A stretch of 64,000 nt of DNA from Oscheius dolichura (Eukaryota > Nematoda > Chromadorea > Rhabditida > Rhabditidae). Within the stretch, counting starts at the first letter, position 1; each line of letters begins with the position of its first letter. A program made the translations under genes and the position numbers. Where the stretch lies: NCBI GenBank assembly GCA_932521035.1, contig OW051497.1:3162001-3226000 (forward strand). The letters are read 5' to 3'. The notes beneath the pieces are model-generated. The model did no database searches. It was not told where the DNA came from and saw nothing but the letters and a program-made list of their open reading frames with translations. Shown here piece after piece: positions 11,238-22,587 of this stretch.

Positions 11238-12931
11238 CTGAAAAAAGACATATTATGTCAGTGTCATAAATCAACGACAAGAAGAAAATGACCCCGCGCC
11301 GTTCCGAACAAAGACGAAGCATGCTTCCAATCACGTCGGCCAAGCGTTGTTAAAACTTTATGACATGTGGTTGAAGCGGCAGAAGGACATAAAGAGGCAA
11401 CGCGTCTTTTACTTTCCCCCAAATTTGATTAGGGTAAGCAGTGGCTCTGTTGATTACAATTTTAGGAAGAAAAGTAATTGAGAGCGTAAGTTGTCAAAAA
11501 TAGACGAGGGAGCCACGGGCTATGGTGTTAAATATGTCTGGGGCAGAGTTGATTACGAGAAGGTTCTTGACCAAAAAGGAGGAGTTATCAAGGCGGTGGT
11601 GTGTTATCACCCCGCCAAGGGGGAAAAAGTGCCAAAAAGGGTCTACTGCAAACAAAGAGGAGGGTTTTGGGGAGACGAACCGAATCTCCTGAGGGACAGG
11701 TCACTTTTTCTGATCCTCTTTTCCTCTTTTCCATCTAGCCACTTGTTTTGTGTGAAAATGTCTAAGACCATAAGGGCAATCCTCTTATTTGCCTTGTTTT
11801 TAATGTCCAGCGTTTATGTCAAAGCGTTCTAAGGATTGTAATTCAACCCGAATGCTGAAAGGACGCGAGCCCGCAAAGTAGTACCTAAAATAGAAAACGG
11901 AAGTCGCTTAAATATGCATAGAAGTTCCTAGTAAGCGCGAGACTTTAATCTATGCTCTGCTCGTCTTTGGAACCATTTCCGTCGAAGCAATCATAAAACA
12001 CGCGTTGATTGAAAGCAGCGGCAGAAGAAGAAATAAAGAAGTGAGCCAGCCCCCATCGCCGTGTGTTCGTCTGAAAACTGATATATTCCTTGATGCAATG
12101 CAAAAGAGTAGGCCAATAAGAAATTAAGCTTCCGAACCAAATGGGGAACACCACGGGATGAGCACATGGCACCCCCGATCCCCGTCCAGTTGTTCAGGTA
12201 AGCTGAGAAGCGAAGCGGGCGCGAGGCGGCGAAGCTTATTAACTGAAAAGGCATAAGGAGGGCAGATAACGGTTTTGACGAAATGGAGCTCATTTAAAAA
12301 GAGCACAGCCACACCCGGAAGTTTATCTACTAGAGATAAAACTGCTCGCGTGGGTATGGAAGCCATATATATCAGGGTTGGCCAGAAATAATTCACAACT
12401 TCGCCAATTTTCGTAAGTATACCTTTCTTTTAATATTCTCTTTAAACTGAAGTAAGCATCGTGTTTCAAACTTAAAAAAGAATTTAACTTAGTGTCTCTT
12501 ACTTCCGATCCTTTCCTTTTTTGATCCATGGCATTTATTCATTGGTAATGGATGCTCATTGCTTATATGAATGGGGGCCTTTCTCCTTTTCACGAGCGTA
12601 AATTGAGTCCTATAGAGTTTGGGGATAGAATTGCTCATACTATACACAATAAACGGTAGACTTTCCGATAAACGACGGACAAAAGCAGCAAAAATGTATA
12701 GTAGATATTTATTTGCTAAATATTATACGGTTACAAATTGTGTATGACCCTGTAAAGGACCGAAAGGAATTTCAAAGGGATACATTCGGAAAGATATGCT
12801 CAGAAAATAGAGCAAATTAGAAATATTATACCTAGGAGAAGATTCTTTGAACAAAAGTGAAAAATAGGGGCAATGGTACAATTCTTAGTGAAGCCTGGCT
12901 TCGAGGGAGGATTATGGACAGTTGACTTTCT
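11238..12931. other. Intergenic region between the NCOA4-like and aminopeptidase genes
   Basis: About 1.7 kb. A plus-strand ORF at 11491-11832 (113 codons) ends in a signal-peptide-like run (MSKTIRAILLFALFLMSSVY) but stops immediately after it, and no downstream exon continues it. Several overlapping minus ORFs at 11945-12529 have no recognisable motif. An AATAAA near 12648 could serve a plus-strand transcript. Confidence 0.45.
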
Positions 12932-15517
12932 TTAGAGGGCCTGGCCGAAGACAAGTCTAAAGAGGACTGGTTAACAAAAGAAAAGCAAAGAAAGAACTCA
13001 CCCAACGACCAAAGTTAGCAGAGGGTTGGGGAAACTGGTATCGGGGTGGTCTCCTTCGCAACCTCCCATGTCCACATGAGTGAACTTCAATGGTTTGGCG
13101 CTGTCACAACCGTGCTCCTCAATACCGGATGCCTAAAAGGAACAGTTTGTAGAGGAAGACTTGTCTAAACCAACCATAATCAAGAAGGCAGCTGGTGTCT
13201 GATGTCCTCGAAGGGTTTGAACAGAAGGCTTCGTGTTACCCTGACGGAGGTGAGCTTGAGGACATTCAGCCAGGTGGAAAGTGAAGTCTTCAGGGTGGAG
13301 ACGGGATATTTCAATGGGCTGACCGAAAGCATCTCCTGTCTGCTGCAGTCTAGCAGAAAGTCCATCTCTCTTAGCCGGGCCTTAAAGATCTCTGGATAAA
13401 TAAAAATAAGGAGAGGAGACCAACCGTTGTCCATCATTGAAGCGTAGTACCCATACGACAGGATCTCGTGTCCAGTCAATGTGGCCAATGTAATCACATG
13501 AGGATTGACGGCGTGAAGAGCTTCATCTTTAGCCCTCGTTAAGGGGTCCAGCATGGTAATGCGGCCCTCGGCATCCGTGTTATAGATGTGGATCCTCTTG
13601 CCAGAGCGAGAGGTAATCACTTCATCGCAAGTGTAGGCTTTGGCTCCAATACTGTTCCTGACCATGCACATATACCCGACGACCTAAGCGATAAAGTTAG
13701 AAGAAACAATGTGAAGAACAAACCTTGATGTTAGGAGGTTTGAAGAGGTCTAGGGCCTTGAAGAATCCAGCCACTACGGCGCTGCCATATTTGTCACGGC
13801 ACATTCCAAACATATGACCGCTGACTTTCAAATCGCAACCACCTGTAAGCACTTCTTATTAAGAAATTCAACTCATATCTAACCAGTGTCCAGGGTGACT
13901 CCTTTTCCAACCAAGAAGAGGGTCTTCTCGATGGGTCCTTCACCGGTATACTCCATGCGGATGAGACGGGCTCGGTGTTCGGGAACTGTATTGGCACAAC
14001 GATTCACAGCATGCATAAGGGGGTATTCCTTCAAGATCACGTCTTGATCATCAGTGATATCCAGTTTCACATTGGAGCCGTGGCTGAACGCCGCCTAAAA
14101 CAGAAAAATGGAATACGAGTGCTTGGCATTCCCATACCTTGATATATTCAGCAACGCGAGGAGGGGCCATTCGCTCGGGGCCCTGCTCTCCGATATCGCG
14201 GCAGACTGTGAAACTCCTCTCCAAATAGTGCACCTTGCGAAGAAGATCTTGGTCTTCAATCTACAAATAACCTTTATATTTCCTTTTTATGGAGCTTCTT
14301 ACCGGGAAAATACCGACAGAGCAGTCCCTTCTCTGCGACTTCTCCAGGATGGCCTCCTCCTCTTCACGGACATTGAGTGGCTTGTAGTAGGGAGAGATTC
14401 CATAAAGGGCGCTGACCAATTCCGCGTGAGGGAATTTCTTCTCGGGAATTGTGACCAAGATAGGGGAAACCATCCCCACGGATCGAGCCCTGCAAAGAAT
14501 TGTATTTAGTAGTGCCCTTGCCCTTTAATCCAGTGATTTGTGACTATACTATTTTTTGTTTCCCTGCCAGCTGCAATCGCCTTATCTTATGCCAAGGAAC
14601 CCTCAATAGCGTAATGACGCAGAAATTCTAAGAATTCTGGCTCTAACGCGGGAGTAGCTCAAAGAGATAAGAGATGAAATGTCATTGCCAACTGTTTCTT
14701 TTATCATCAGGACGTAGTTAGAATTAACCGAAAAAAGAGAAAGGCTTACAATTTCATTCCGCGATGGGCGGCTGTTCCGAAGCGGCGAACATCGTCAAAA
14801 TCTCTGGTAATGGGTCCTGAAAGTAGATCAATAGAAAATGAAAGTATGGAAAAGAACGAACCTGTTCCTGATAGGATGAGACGGCCTTGTGTGACGACGT
14901 CGTTGGGTACTTTCAAGAAGTTGGCAGTGGAAGTGGCGGTGTGGTGGGCCTGGAAAAGCGAGGTAGGTTAGCGAAACAGTCCATCCAACAAGAACATTAA
15001 ACTAAGAATTGAAAGAGCCGACTAAACCTTATAAAAAGTATCAGGAAAGCATTTTTGAACCAAATTAAACACACAGCTTTTATCTTTCCTAAATTCCAAC
15101 TTATTTTTCCCGCATGTCGGATACAGCTGTTTGTCTGTGCTCGGTAGTCGAGCCTTCGGGCTATTTTCCGTCTTATTTTGGCATTTCCCCCGCAATTTTT
15201 ATAGCGGTTTCCTGTTTGTTTTGCGGCTCTATAAAACGCGACTGATTCAACAAAGTGACCAAGAGCGCTTCCTGCTTTTTCTGGTTTGAGTAAGTTTTGT
15301 GATGAATCACAAAATCGTTATCGTTAAAATACGCTCTAAATCAAAGATCTGTTCCTATAAAATGGCCAAAAAGATGTACCTGCATGTATTCAACAATGTG
15401 ACGGCCAATATCCTTGAGAGCGGGGAAATCTTCGAGCTGGCGGGTGAAGGAAGAAACAATAACGACTCCATCGTGGACCTCTCCTATAAGGGACTTGGCA
15501 TCCCTTATGAATGGCAT
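12932..15517 (-). CDS. lap-2: M17 family leucyl aminopeptidase (lap-2-like)
   Basis: This is a cytosolic metallo-exopeptidase releasing N-terminal residues. The start at 15517 follows TTTTCAG plus six bases. Early exons encode an N-terminal M17 domain (MPFIRDAKSLIGEV, then LILSGTGPITRDFDDVRRFG). The catalytic core shows the metal/lysine block VGKGVTLDTGGCDLKVSG, the second metal and carboxylate block NTDAEGRITMLDP, and LATLTGHEILSYG. The C-terminal part reads LQQTGDAFGQPIEISRLHPE and LRQGNTKPSVQTLRGHQTP, and the last short exon ends LVFGQAL. This follows the Caenorhabditis W07G4.4/LAP-2 and NPEPL1 branch of M17, which is divergent from bacterial PepA (TLTGHE in place of the usual TLTGA). About ten exons with 35-60 nt introns all stay in phase, so the gene looks intact. 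Confidence 0.92.
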
Positions 15518-17071
15518 TTTTCGCCTGAAAAGGAAAATTTTATGTCTATGAAATATAGGGCAGGGAGATAAGAAGTGTGAGGAAAACAGTTGCGGCGGAA
15601 GGAAGCATGAATAATGAGTACTGACCCTCTCCCTGAAGACGGCATAGCGATAACACCTTATCTTCAGCGAGATAATCACAATGAAGAGCAGAGCCTCAAG
15701 ATAATCGCAAAACTAAACATATGGCTGTGAAAAAATCCTGTGAACAGCCTATTTCACCCAACAACTTAGCACGTTGTTTATGCGGTTAAAGGTCGAGGGT
15801 TACCGTATATAACGTGCGAATAGGGCGCAATTGGGAACGCCGGGGCCATAAAGTTAATTTGTTTTTAACAATTAAAAAGAAAACTAACGGATATAATTAG
15901 ATTTTAATGATAGCATTGTGTAGATCGTGATTTTTAACACGGGATAAGCTTAATCTGGAGCAATAAAGTTTATATTGGGTATTTTGAGAATTAATTTTTT
16001 CAGTGAGCGCATAACAATGATAAAAAGAACATTATAAAGCTATAAAATTATTTAGTGGGAGCAATCAGAAGCTGTAAAAGTTATAGTTTGAAGCTCTGAC
16101 CGTTCTAACAAGCCAAACAGAGCGGGCCACGTGATATTTTCCGAGAGAATAATTCGGAGATTTCCCCATATGCCATAAAATAGATAAAAGGGTAGGCAGG
16201 CTTCTCTTTTCCTAACCTAAGATCACTGATTGGGCTTAAAATACAGAGAAAGCCGGCTACATGGGGAGCCGGCGAGCCGAGAAGGACGAGCGCATTGTAA
16301 ATACTAAGCGAGAAATGATCAGCTGAGCACAAGCGATTTCCCAAGAAGCGATGAGTTGTTTTCGCTGGTAGCAGATGGAGGAATCACCGTGACGCAATTT
16401 TAAACAAGCTGCCGACACCTCTCGCCATAGACCAGCTGATAATCCACTTTTGGGCAGCTTAGGATTTTAGATAAAAAGACATGCATAGAAGAGTTTGCAC
16501 ACTCAATCGAACTTTAGTGTTTCAAAAAGACGAAAGAGCTGGCTGTAGGGGACACTTGCCCGTAAGTTGCAGGGAAGGAGAATGAGCAGAAATCAGAGGC
16601 TACCCAAAACTTGGCCTTACTTCCAGGAATTCTGGCCTACCAGATGTGTTGTCAAAAGGTTCATGACGGACCGTGAGCTTCTGGGAAACTAGGGTGATCA
16701 ACCAGAGTTGCCTGAGACATATATAACAAGAAGGTATTAGTTTTTTTGAGAAACCATAGAAAATGAACAACAGAGGCAAGACCGCTGACAAGTAAAAAAT
16801 AACCGGGCGAAAAAGATGGTATCTCCCACGACGATTGGCCAGGAACCCCAAAACAACACATTCCTTGTCTCCTAACCTTTGGTTTGCTCGCATTGCTCAC
16901 CTGAGGGCTCACATGCCTGTCTGAGAGTCTTGTGACTGTTTTGACCCCGTTGGACCAGGAAACCAAGAAGCTTTACTACATACACAAGATTAAATAAGCT
17001 TTTTATTAATGAAAGACACCGATTTATTTATTATGAAATTGTAATATTAACGTGAGTATCATATGGAATTA
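15518..17071. other. Intergenic region, AT-rich with no supported gene
   Basis: About 1.55 kb. Two overlapping minus-strand ORFs (16600-16966, about 100 codons each in different frames) compete for the same bases and neither shows a motif. The stretch 15830-16060 is strongly AT-rich. The right end would contain the 3' UTR of the MAM gene (TTTATT near 16997, an AATAAA on the minus strand). Confidence 0.45.
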
Positions 17072-20000
17072 TTATTCTGTACAGTCTTCTGAAGCTAACC
17101 GGATGTTGTCTATAGCCAGCCATTTGAATTTCCTCCACTGTTTAGCTTTGAAGTAGATCTGAAACGGGAGCATACAAGGGCCCGACATCTGCACACCTTC
17201 GTCACATTGTGTGGAATAATAAAATTGACACCCTGGATCCAATCCGTCTCTTTCTTGAAGGGAGCGACATGGAGCGGGCAGTGGTTCGGTGAATTCAGAC
17301 AGATCTGGAAGTCATAAATTGTTGTTGTTTATAGATTTCCGTGCCCCTTTCAGTAAGTACAATGATAAGGGAGACACCTTGGACTACCCATCCCCAATAT
17401 TTCCTTCATAACACGGAACCACTTTTCATTGAAATGAGGAGCGACTGATGACGGGAGTTCTAAATAGCAGCGCTTATCTGCTATGAATTTCTAGGGGTTT
17501 GATTTACGGTTGTAAAAGTATTCAGTGAATTTAGGGAGTCTTCCGGTAGTCGCCATCCGGCTACACCCAAATTCCAGGCCTTCCGGGAAAATAGCTCGGA
17601 TGTTTGTACAGTCAGTCACCGGCAATGACCCTTAGGGCCGGTTCATGTTACCGGTATCTTCGTGCGTCAGAGCAGTCTCCATGTCCAGGAGGACCATATA
17701 GTGCACTATGCTGTCATATGTTTTGGCTATCAGAATTTCACTTCCGGAGTATCCTCGGGGCTTAGTCGCGAGATAAAGGAACGACTCGTGGCAAAGGTCA
17801 GAATACAGCCAAAACTTCAATTGATCGCCAGTTTCCGGAACAGTGCCAATGCTCTCAGGAAATCGGATTACACTCCCACGCCGTCTCTCTTCTGGGCGTA
17901 TCGCGCTAGACGCTTCAGTGGACGGACTGTCACGCCAGTTGTAATGATTTGTGACGTTACTTGACAGAGGTGTCCGTAGTTCCCATGATTAATCCCTGAT
18001 AAGGAAAAACTATGGCGATAGTAGCAAAAAGAGCAACTGACTTCCATATGATTTTTGATAGGGGATGCCCCGGCTGTCGTCGAAAATGTATAAAGCACAC
18101 CTGGAGGGTAATATCCTTAGATCTCCTGTACAAGTCGAAGTAAAGGGTGGCGTCGTTGTTCAGTTGAAGCTTAGGAGATTCCAGCACGTAGGTCAAAATG
18201 GAGTTGTCGTCTTCATCCGTGCCAACATAGAGGAAACCTGGAAATGCCATAATTTACAGCAGTTCAGCATGAAGTACTACCTCCTTCATTGCTCTTTTCC
18301 CGAATACCAGTGTGAGGGTTTCCGACCCTTGAGTTACCGAATTTCCATTCATGCGTACTAAAATGTGCATTTAACAAAGCTGCACAACAACTAGGCAAAG
18401 AGATACTCACTTTTCCGAGGCATTCCTCCAATTTTTGTAACCGCAGAAGTCTTTGTTGAAGTCACAACTCATCTGTGAGCAAGGATCCAGTTTGTTAATT
18501 TGTAGTGGAGACTGCCGGATTTCAAGATCGAATGGGCTCATGGCTGGAGGTCCTAAATATAGTTTACTAAGGGAGGAAACGCAACCTACCGTCTTTGCTA
18601 GGAGCAATGCCGCTGTCACCAAAGCCTTCATCTCTTAGTGGGCTAGGCGGCAAAGGCCCTAAATGGTATTACTCGCGATAGTATTGGAAGACATACCGTT
18701 TTCCGTGATAGGTCGGTTTGGCACAGAGACCGACGTGTCCTCATCTTGTTCTTGCTCGCCTTCCTCAAAGAAGGACTCAACAACGTCTGGAGATGGAGTG
18801 GCTTCTATTCCTCCAGATGCGAGCTGATGCAAAGATTAGTTGCACTTTTTCGACTTACGTCCAGTTTGGTGTCACACAGTTCCGCTTTATAATCCAAATT
18901 GTCGATTGCTAGAATAGTCGGCTGTGAAATGTTGGAAACGGTGATTTCAACATCGAACACGGCGGCTTCCGGGTGGACAACCTGTACATTCACAAAGGAA
19001 TGCACTCCGTGTATAATTTCCTAAGAAGTGATATGCCGCGTGTCTTTTTCTTACCTTGGTACATGATCTTGTTTTCGAGTCCTGGGTACAAACGTGGATA
19101 GCCGCTGAAGGGTTTCCAACCACCCAGAAGCTGAAAGAGCAGAATTAGAAGGAACTACAAAGAGGGAAGCTCACTCAAAGCTCAGCATGCCTGTTCCATT
19201 TTGACAGGTAATTGGGGTGGAGAGGACGAATTCTTCACTAGAGGCGCCCTGAGATGCGTTGACTTTAGAGAACGTATAATTTACCGATCGTTCAACCAAA
19301 GCCAGAAAGTCTCCCTGTGGTTGGTTCGATTCTGCTCGATTTGACAGTCTGGCAAGTGCCCTGTAGTGAGCTGGAGTAGGAAGTCGAGCAATTTGGAACG
19401 CGGCAGAAGTTGGTTGGAACCGGCACCTTGTTCCTTGTTCAAAACTACAGGTCAGGGCGTTTTCTTCCATAGCGATTGCCGGTAAAATCTGTAGACAGGA
19501 GAAAACCTGGTTGACATTGGTAATAGACGGAGGACAACCGCTGGACACCGGCTGTTCATTATCGTCGATGGCTATATTCTGGAGACCATTCTCCCTGGCA
19601 GGAATTGGGCGCTAAATCAAGATAAATTTGAGAGATGGAGGAAGGAACCAATTCAGTTTTTGCTGAAAATGCCGAAGGGGGTGGAATGTAGCCGGGATAA
19701 GGAGTGAAAGTTTGTTGAGGCTGAGGATCAGCTGAAATGTTATGAAATCGGCGGAGGGTTTCTTTGACATACCTTGATTGAATGGGGTTAGTTCTTGATC
19801 AATTGAATTCGACGTCAAAGGAGCGGCTTGTTGAGGCAGACCGTTTTGTACTCCGCTCACTGTATGCCTTTGTTATCATTTAAACAGTGTACTTCTTACC
19901 GAGAGATTGAGGAGGCGCTTGGAACTGAGGAGCTTGTTGTGGCAGAAGAGGAGCTTGAGGGGCAGGTGGAATATGCTGGAAGGCCGGCAAAGGAGGCTGA

Positions 20001-20108
20001 CAGCAATTACCTAGAGGATTAGCACGCTAATACAATAAGACGGTATTGTATACCCAAGGCAATACAGTAACCTAATAACTCCACTAGGATAATCCGACGA
20101 TAGCGCAT
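17072..20108 (-). CDS. Secreted protein with two MAM-type domains and a Pro/Gln-rich N-terminus
   Basis: MAM domains are extracellular adhesion modules. The probable start at 20108 gives a short hydrophobic N-terminus (MRYRRIILVELL) leading into a Pro/Gln-rich linker (PPAPQAPLLPQQAPQF). MAM domain 1 starts at TCSFEQGTRCRFQP and continues with GDFLALVERS, LSTPITCQNGTGMLSFEFWV and the terminal ILAIDNLDYKAELC. An acidic linker (FFEEGEQEQDEDT) leads to MAM domain 2: SCDFNKDFCGYKNW, GFLYVGTDEDDNSI, YVLESPKLQLNN, and the closing WLAIDNIRLASEDC before the stop. Introns are tiny; one (17507-17478) is 30 nt. Splicing around 17870-18100 (between the two halves of MAM 2) is not fully resolved. A paralogue lies at 25125-27072. 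An internal alternative start is described separately. A secreted or cuticle-associated role is inferred. Confidence 0.8.
18586..18631 (-). other. Internal alternative start: signal peptide in a second frame of a MAM-gene exon
   Basis: Within the exon whose main frame reads ...RDEGFGDSGIAPSKD, an ATG at 18631 in the +1 frame encodes MKALVTAALLLAKTVG, a textbook signal peptide. The main frame uses the donor GTAGGT after position 18590. The alternative frame needs the donor GTTGCG four bases further on (after 18586). Both donors join in phase to the same next exon (GPPAMSPFDLEI), so either start would feed MAM domain 2. It could be a second product, a separate downstream cistron or coincidence. 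Confidence 0.4.
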
Positions 20109-20589
20109 GCTTGGACAAAGAAGGAGAGAGATAGCCGGAAGCTACTGCAACGTTGATAAAAGTGCAATATGGAAGTTGAAGGCGATGCCAAGGAGGTCAG
20201 ACAAACAGCAGATCCACGTCGCGGAATGGGGTCGACCGCAGATTAGGCAATGAGCCAGATCGACGCTGCCTCCACTGCCCTATTTTACTTGGAGGCCCCC
20301 TTGAGCTATACAACTATTCGGCAACGGATTAGTCCGAAACTGTCGAAAGAGAGGGGCAGAGAGGATGTTTCAGCGGTGGTTTTAAAAAGAAGCGCAAGAC
20401 TAACGTTTGAATAAGTTAAACACAAATTGCAAATTCAACGATTGAGGATATTTTTGACGAAATTGTTTATTTAACAAAATAATTAAGGAATAAGTTGCAC
20501 TGTCTCAATGAATATATTTATATATTTATATATGTTTTATAAGCCTCCAGTAATTTTAATTTTGAATTACAACGAAACCGGGGAACTTT

Positions 20590-20880
20590 CTCTACACGCA
20601 AAGATATTCAGTATCTTCGTGAAGCACTTCAGTAGGAACGGAACGTCTATGTAGAAACGGCCTTGAAGCGAAAAATAGGAGTCGGAGTCACCTCACTCGG
20701 TTTCTGTGCCCAATCACCACGGAGTTGGAAGTTTGCATTGTGCATGTTGAGGGTTATCAGTCTGTTGAGAGCGGGTGTTCTCGACGTTTGACTTGATTTT
20801 GATTCCCAGAGTTTCTGGCAGGCAACTCTTTGGTGGCCGCAGCCTCAAGTGTTAGAAACACTGTTTTAAGCAACGCAGGC
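20590..20880 (-). pseudogene. Decayed copy of the adjacent KR-containing peptide ORF
   Basis: This stretch resembles 20960-21090 base by base at roughly 60% identity, including an identical block that reads ATGCACAATG on the minus strand. The reading frame is not kept. In one frame it gives KELPARNSGNQN, where the neighbour has ELSRQKRGIGGE; after a one-base shift it gives GIKIKSNVENT, where the neighbour has GIGGESNVCNT. The basic cleavage site of the neighbour is lost. A tandem duplicate that lost its frame fits best. Confidence 0.4.
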
Positions 20881-20959
20881 AGTGAAGGCAATTGGCTAAT
20901 ATTTTATATAGCCAAACCCTTGAGTGATTTCCGTATCCATGGATAGCCTTCTGACTGTT

Positions 20960-21151
20960 TCAGAAGTTGACATTGTGCATGTTTATAGAGTTGTCCTTGT
21001 ACTCGTTGTGAGTATTACAGACATTTGATTCTCCTCCGATTCCCCTCTTTTGTCGGGAAAGTTCTCCGTCTCCTGCGACTTTCTCTTCTGTCGGTTGAAC
21101 GTCTTTCTTACTAAGCGATGGTGTCCAATTTGGATAAGCGAAATGCGACAA
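20960..21151 (-). CDS. Candidate peptide-precursor fragment with KR cleavage site
   Basis: A 63-codon minus-strand ORF reads SHFAYPNWTPSLSKKDVQP..., then GELSRQKR followed by a 27-residue C-terminal segment beginning GIGGESNVCNTHNEYKD and ending HNVNF at the stop. RQKR is a dibasic/furin-like site that would release the terminal peptide. An acceptor-like TCTCGTAG just upstream of the SHF codons suggests a preceding exon that could bear a signal peptide; a hydrophobic stretch occurs in 21180-21350 but I could not join it convincingly. A frame-broken paralogous stretch lies next to it. Function is unknown; the peptide-precursor reading is inference. Confidence 0.35.
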   Translation of the reverse strand: MSHFAYPNWTPSLSKKDVQPTEEKVAGDGELSRQKRGIGGESNVCNTHNEYKDNSINMHNVNF

Positions 21152-21554
21152 TTCTACGAGAGAAGCTTTATATTTATATCGAACGATTTGTGGAAAACAA
21201 CAAGACCTTTACGGCTAGTCAATTGGGAAAAATAGGAGAGCAGGAATTGAAGTGAAGGAGCGCAATAACACAGGGATACAGACTCAGAGAGATTGATAAT
21301 TGAAGGGGTACATATATACAGTAGGTTTTTTTTTTCAAGTTTCCACACAAAATGTTATCGAAATGCCTGTTTGGCATTTTAGAAATAAGTTCGTTTTTTT
21401 TACTCGGTACTAAAAATTCAACCGTATCAGTGAGAAAGTGGAAGTGACCAGATTAATTGCGAAATGAAGAAAGTGAAGGCGTACTATGGAAAAGTCGTAA
21501 CTGTACTCTCCCTTTTAAGTGATGTATGGCGGTGAAGGAGGCTTAGAAATACTG

Positions 21555-21819
21555 CTAATCACTGATGGTGAAACATTCGACAACATCGCCATCTGCCATT
21601 TGGAGGGAGAAAGGGGTATCGTCGTCCTCCACTAGTTCGCCTTTGAAGAAGAACCAGAGCGACTTGACCTTTAAAAGGTAAATACCAAATAACTGGCATT
21701 AATCATACTTGGAGGTTGAATCGCGAGCAATATAGCTTCTTCAAACGCCCCAAAGGGGTAGCCATATTTATGGTGGTGGTGAGTTTGTTCTCGTCCTCAT
21801 CGATCACCGAGATTTTCAT
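21555..21819 (-). CDS. SUMO-like protein lacking the C-terminal diglycine
   Basis: Two exons (21819-21709 and 21668-21555) encode 74 aa. The fold pattern of SUMO is plain: MKISVIDEDENKLTTTINM (beta hairpin), TPLGRLKKLYCSRFNLQ (alpha helix; SUMO has MxxLKKxYCxR), then SLWFFFKGELVEDDDTPFSL (SUMO LRFLFDGxRIxxxxTPxxL) and QMADGDVVECF (SUMO xMEDxDxIEVY). The chain then ends FTISD, where real SUMO has the QxGG that is conjugated to lysines. There is no GG, so it cannot be conjugated by its C-terminus unless an unseen exon follows. An acceptor-like TTTACAG precedes the start by four bases, which could be a trans-splice site or the join to an upstream exon carrying the usual disordered SUMO N-terminus. 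The splice site after FNLQ is shared with the broken copy at 23076-23292. Confidence 0.75.
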
Positions 21820-21912
21820 TCTTCTGTAAATTGTCATTAACCACAAATACGCGTGAAAAGCTATAAATCGCTATGATGAAAGTAATATCGAGGAATACGA
21901 GTCCAGACAGAT

Positions 21913-22187
21913 TTAAAGGAACCCTGAGGGGCCTGCCGCCGAGTGCGCTCGTAAGCGTCGGCGCGCATTTGAATTTTGAACGGCTCTTCCGTTTTAGTCT
22001 ATTTCTTCTTATTTTTACACATTTTTCTAGTAATTTATTACAGTGCTTTCACTTGTTTATAAAAAACAACATAAAATTAGCTCTTGAAAATGAAAAAGCG
22101 AGCTAAAACGGTAGACGCGTTCAAAATTCAAATGCGCCCCGACGCTAACGAGCGCACTCGGCGGCAGGTCCATCAGGGTTCCTTTAA
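21913..22187. mobile_element. 275-bp MITE-like palindromic element with 70+ bp terminal inverted repeats and TTAA ends
   Basis: The left arm 21913-21982 (TTAAAGGAACCCTGAGGGGC...) is the reverse complement of the right arm 22118-22187 (...CATCAGGGTTCCTTTAA) with only a few mismatches. Weaker symmetry continues inward. The internal ~135 bp is AT-rich and has no ORF. Both ends carry TTAA, which fits a TTAA target-site duplication as used by piggyBac-type elements, though no transposase is present. It lies between the intact SUMO-like gene and the F-box relic. Confidence 0.85.
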
Positions 22188-22587
22188 GGGAACTGCCCAG
22201 ATGACTTTTTGTCTTATTCTGTAGAGAAAAAGTCACTGATCAACATGCACTAAAATGTTTTCGATAAAAATGTCGGAATAAGGAGAAAAAGCCATGCAAA
22301 CAATCCTGTTTCGTGGTTATAAACACAAATAGGTAGAGCAACTTTAGTGTAGGCAGTTAAAATTTCAGAAAGCACACGGCGGCAACCGCAAAAAAAAGTA
22401 AAAAAAATCTGATATCGCTTAACTTAAGATGAAAAAGGTCAGATTATTGACAGTCATGTTTTTATCGTTCAAAACTGCTCGCGGCAGCGGTCAGCGGCGT
22501 GTGCTAAATACCGCACACAAACACTGAACAGGGGATATACGATTGATAGAGCACATGTGATGTTGAAGAAGACTTTATTCGGGGGAT

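Noticed and set aside
11491-11832. 113-codon plus ORF ending in a signal-peptide-like run
   Set aside because: The stop follows directly after the hydrophobic run and no donor site leads to a further exon.
17491-17507. Apparent 17-nt intron in the first MAM gene
   Set aside because: A different acceptor gives a 30-nt intron in phase with better flanking frames, so the 17-nt version is unnecessary.
18407-18631. A separate signal-peptide MAM gene starting at 18631
   Set aside because: The exon is in phase with upstream MAM exons through the donor GTAGGT, so the two halves are one gene. The internal start is kept only as an alternative.
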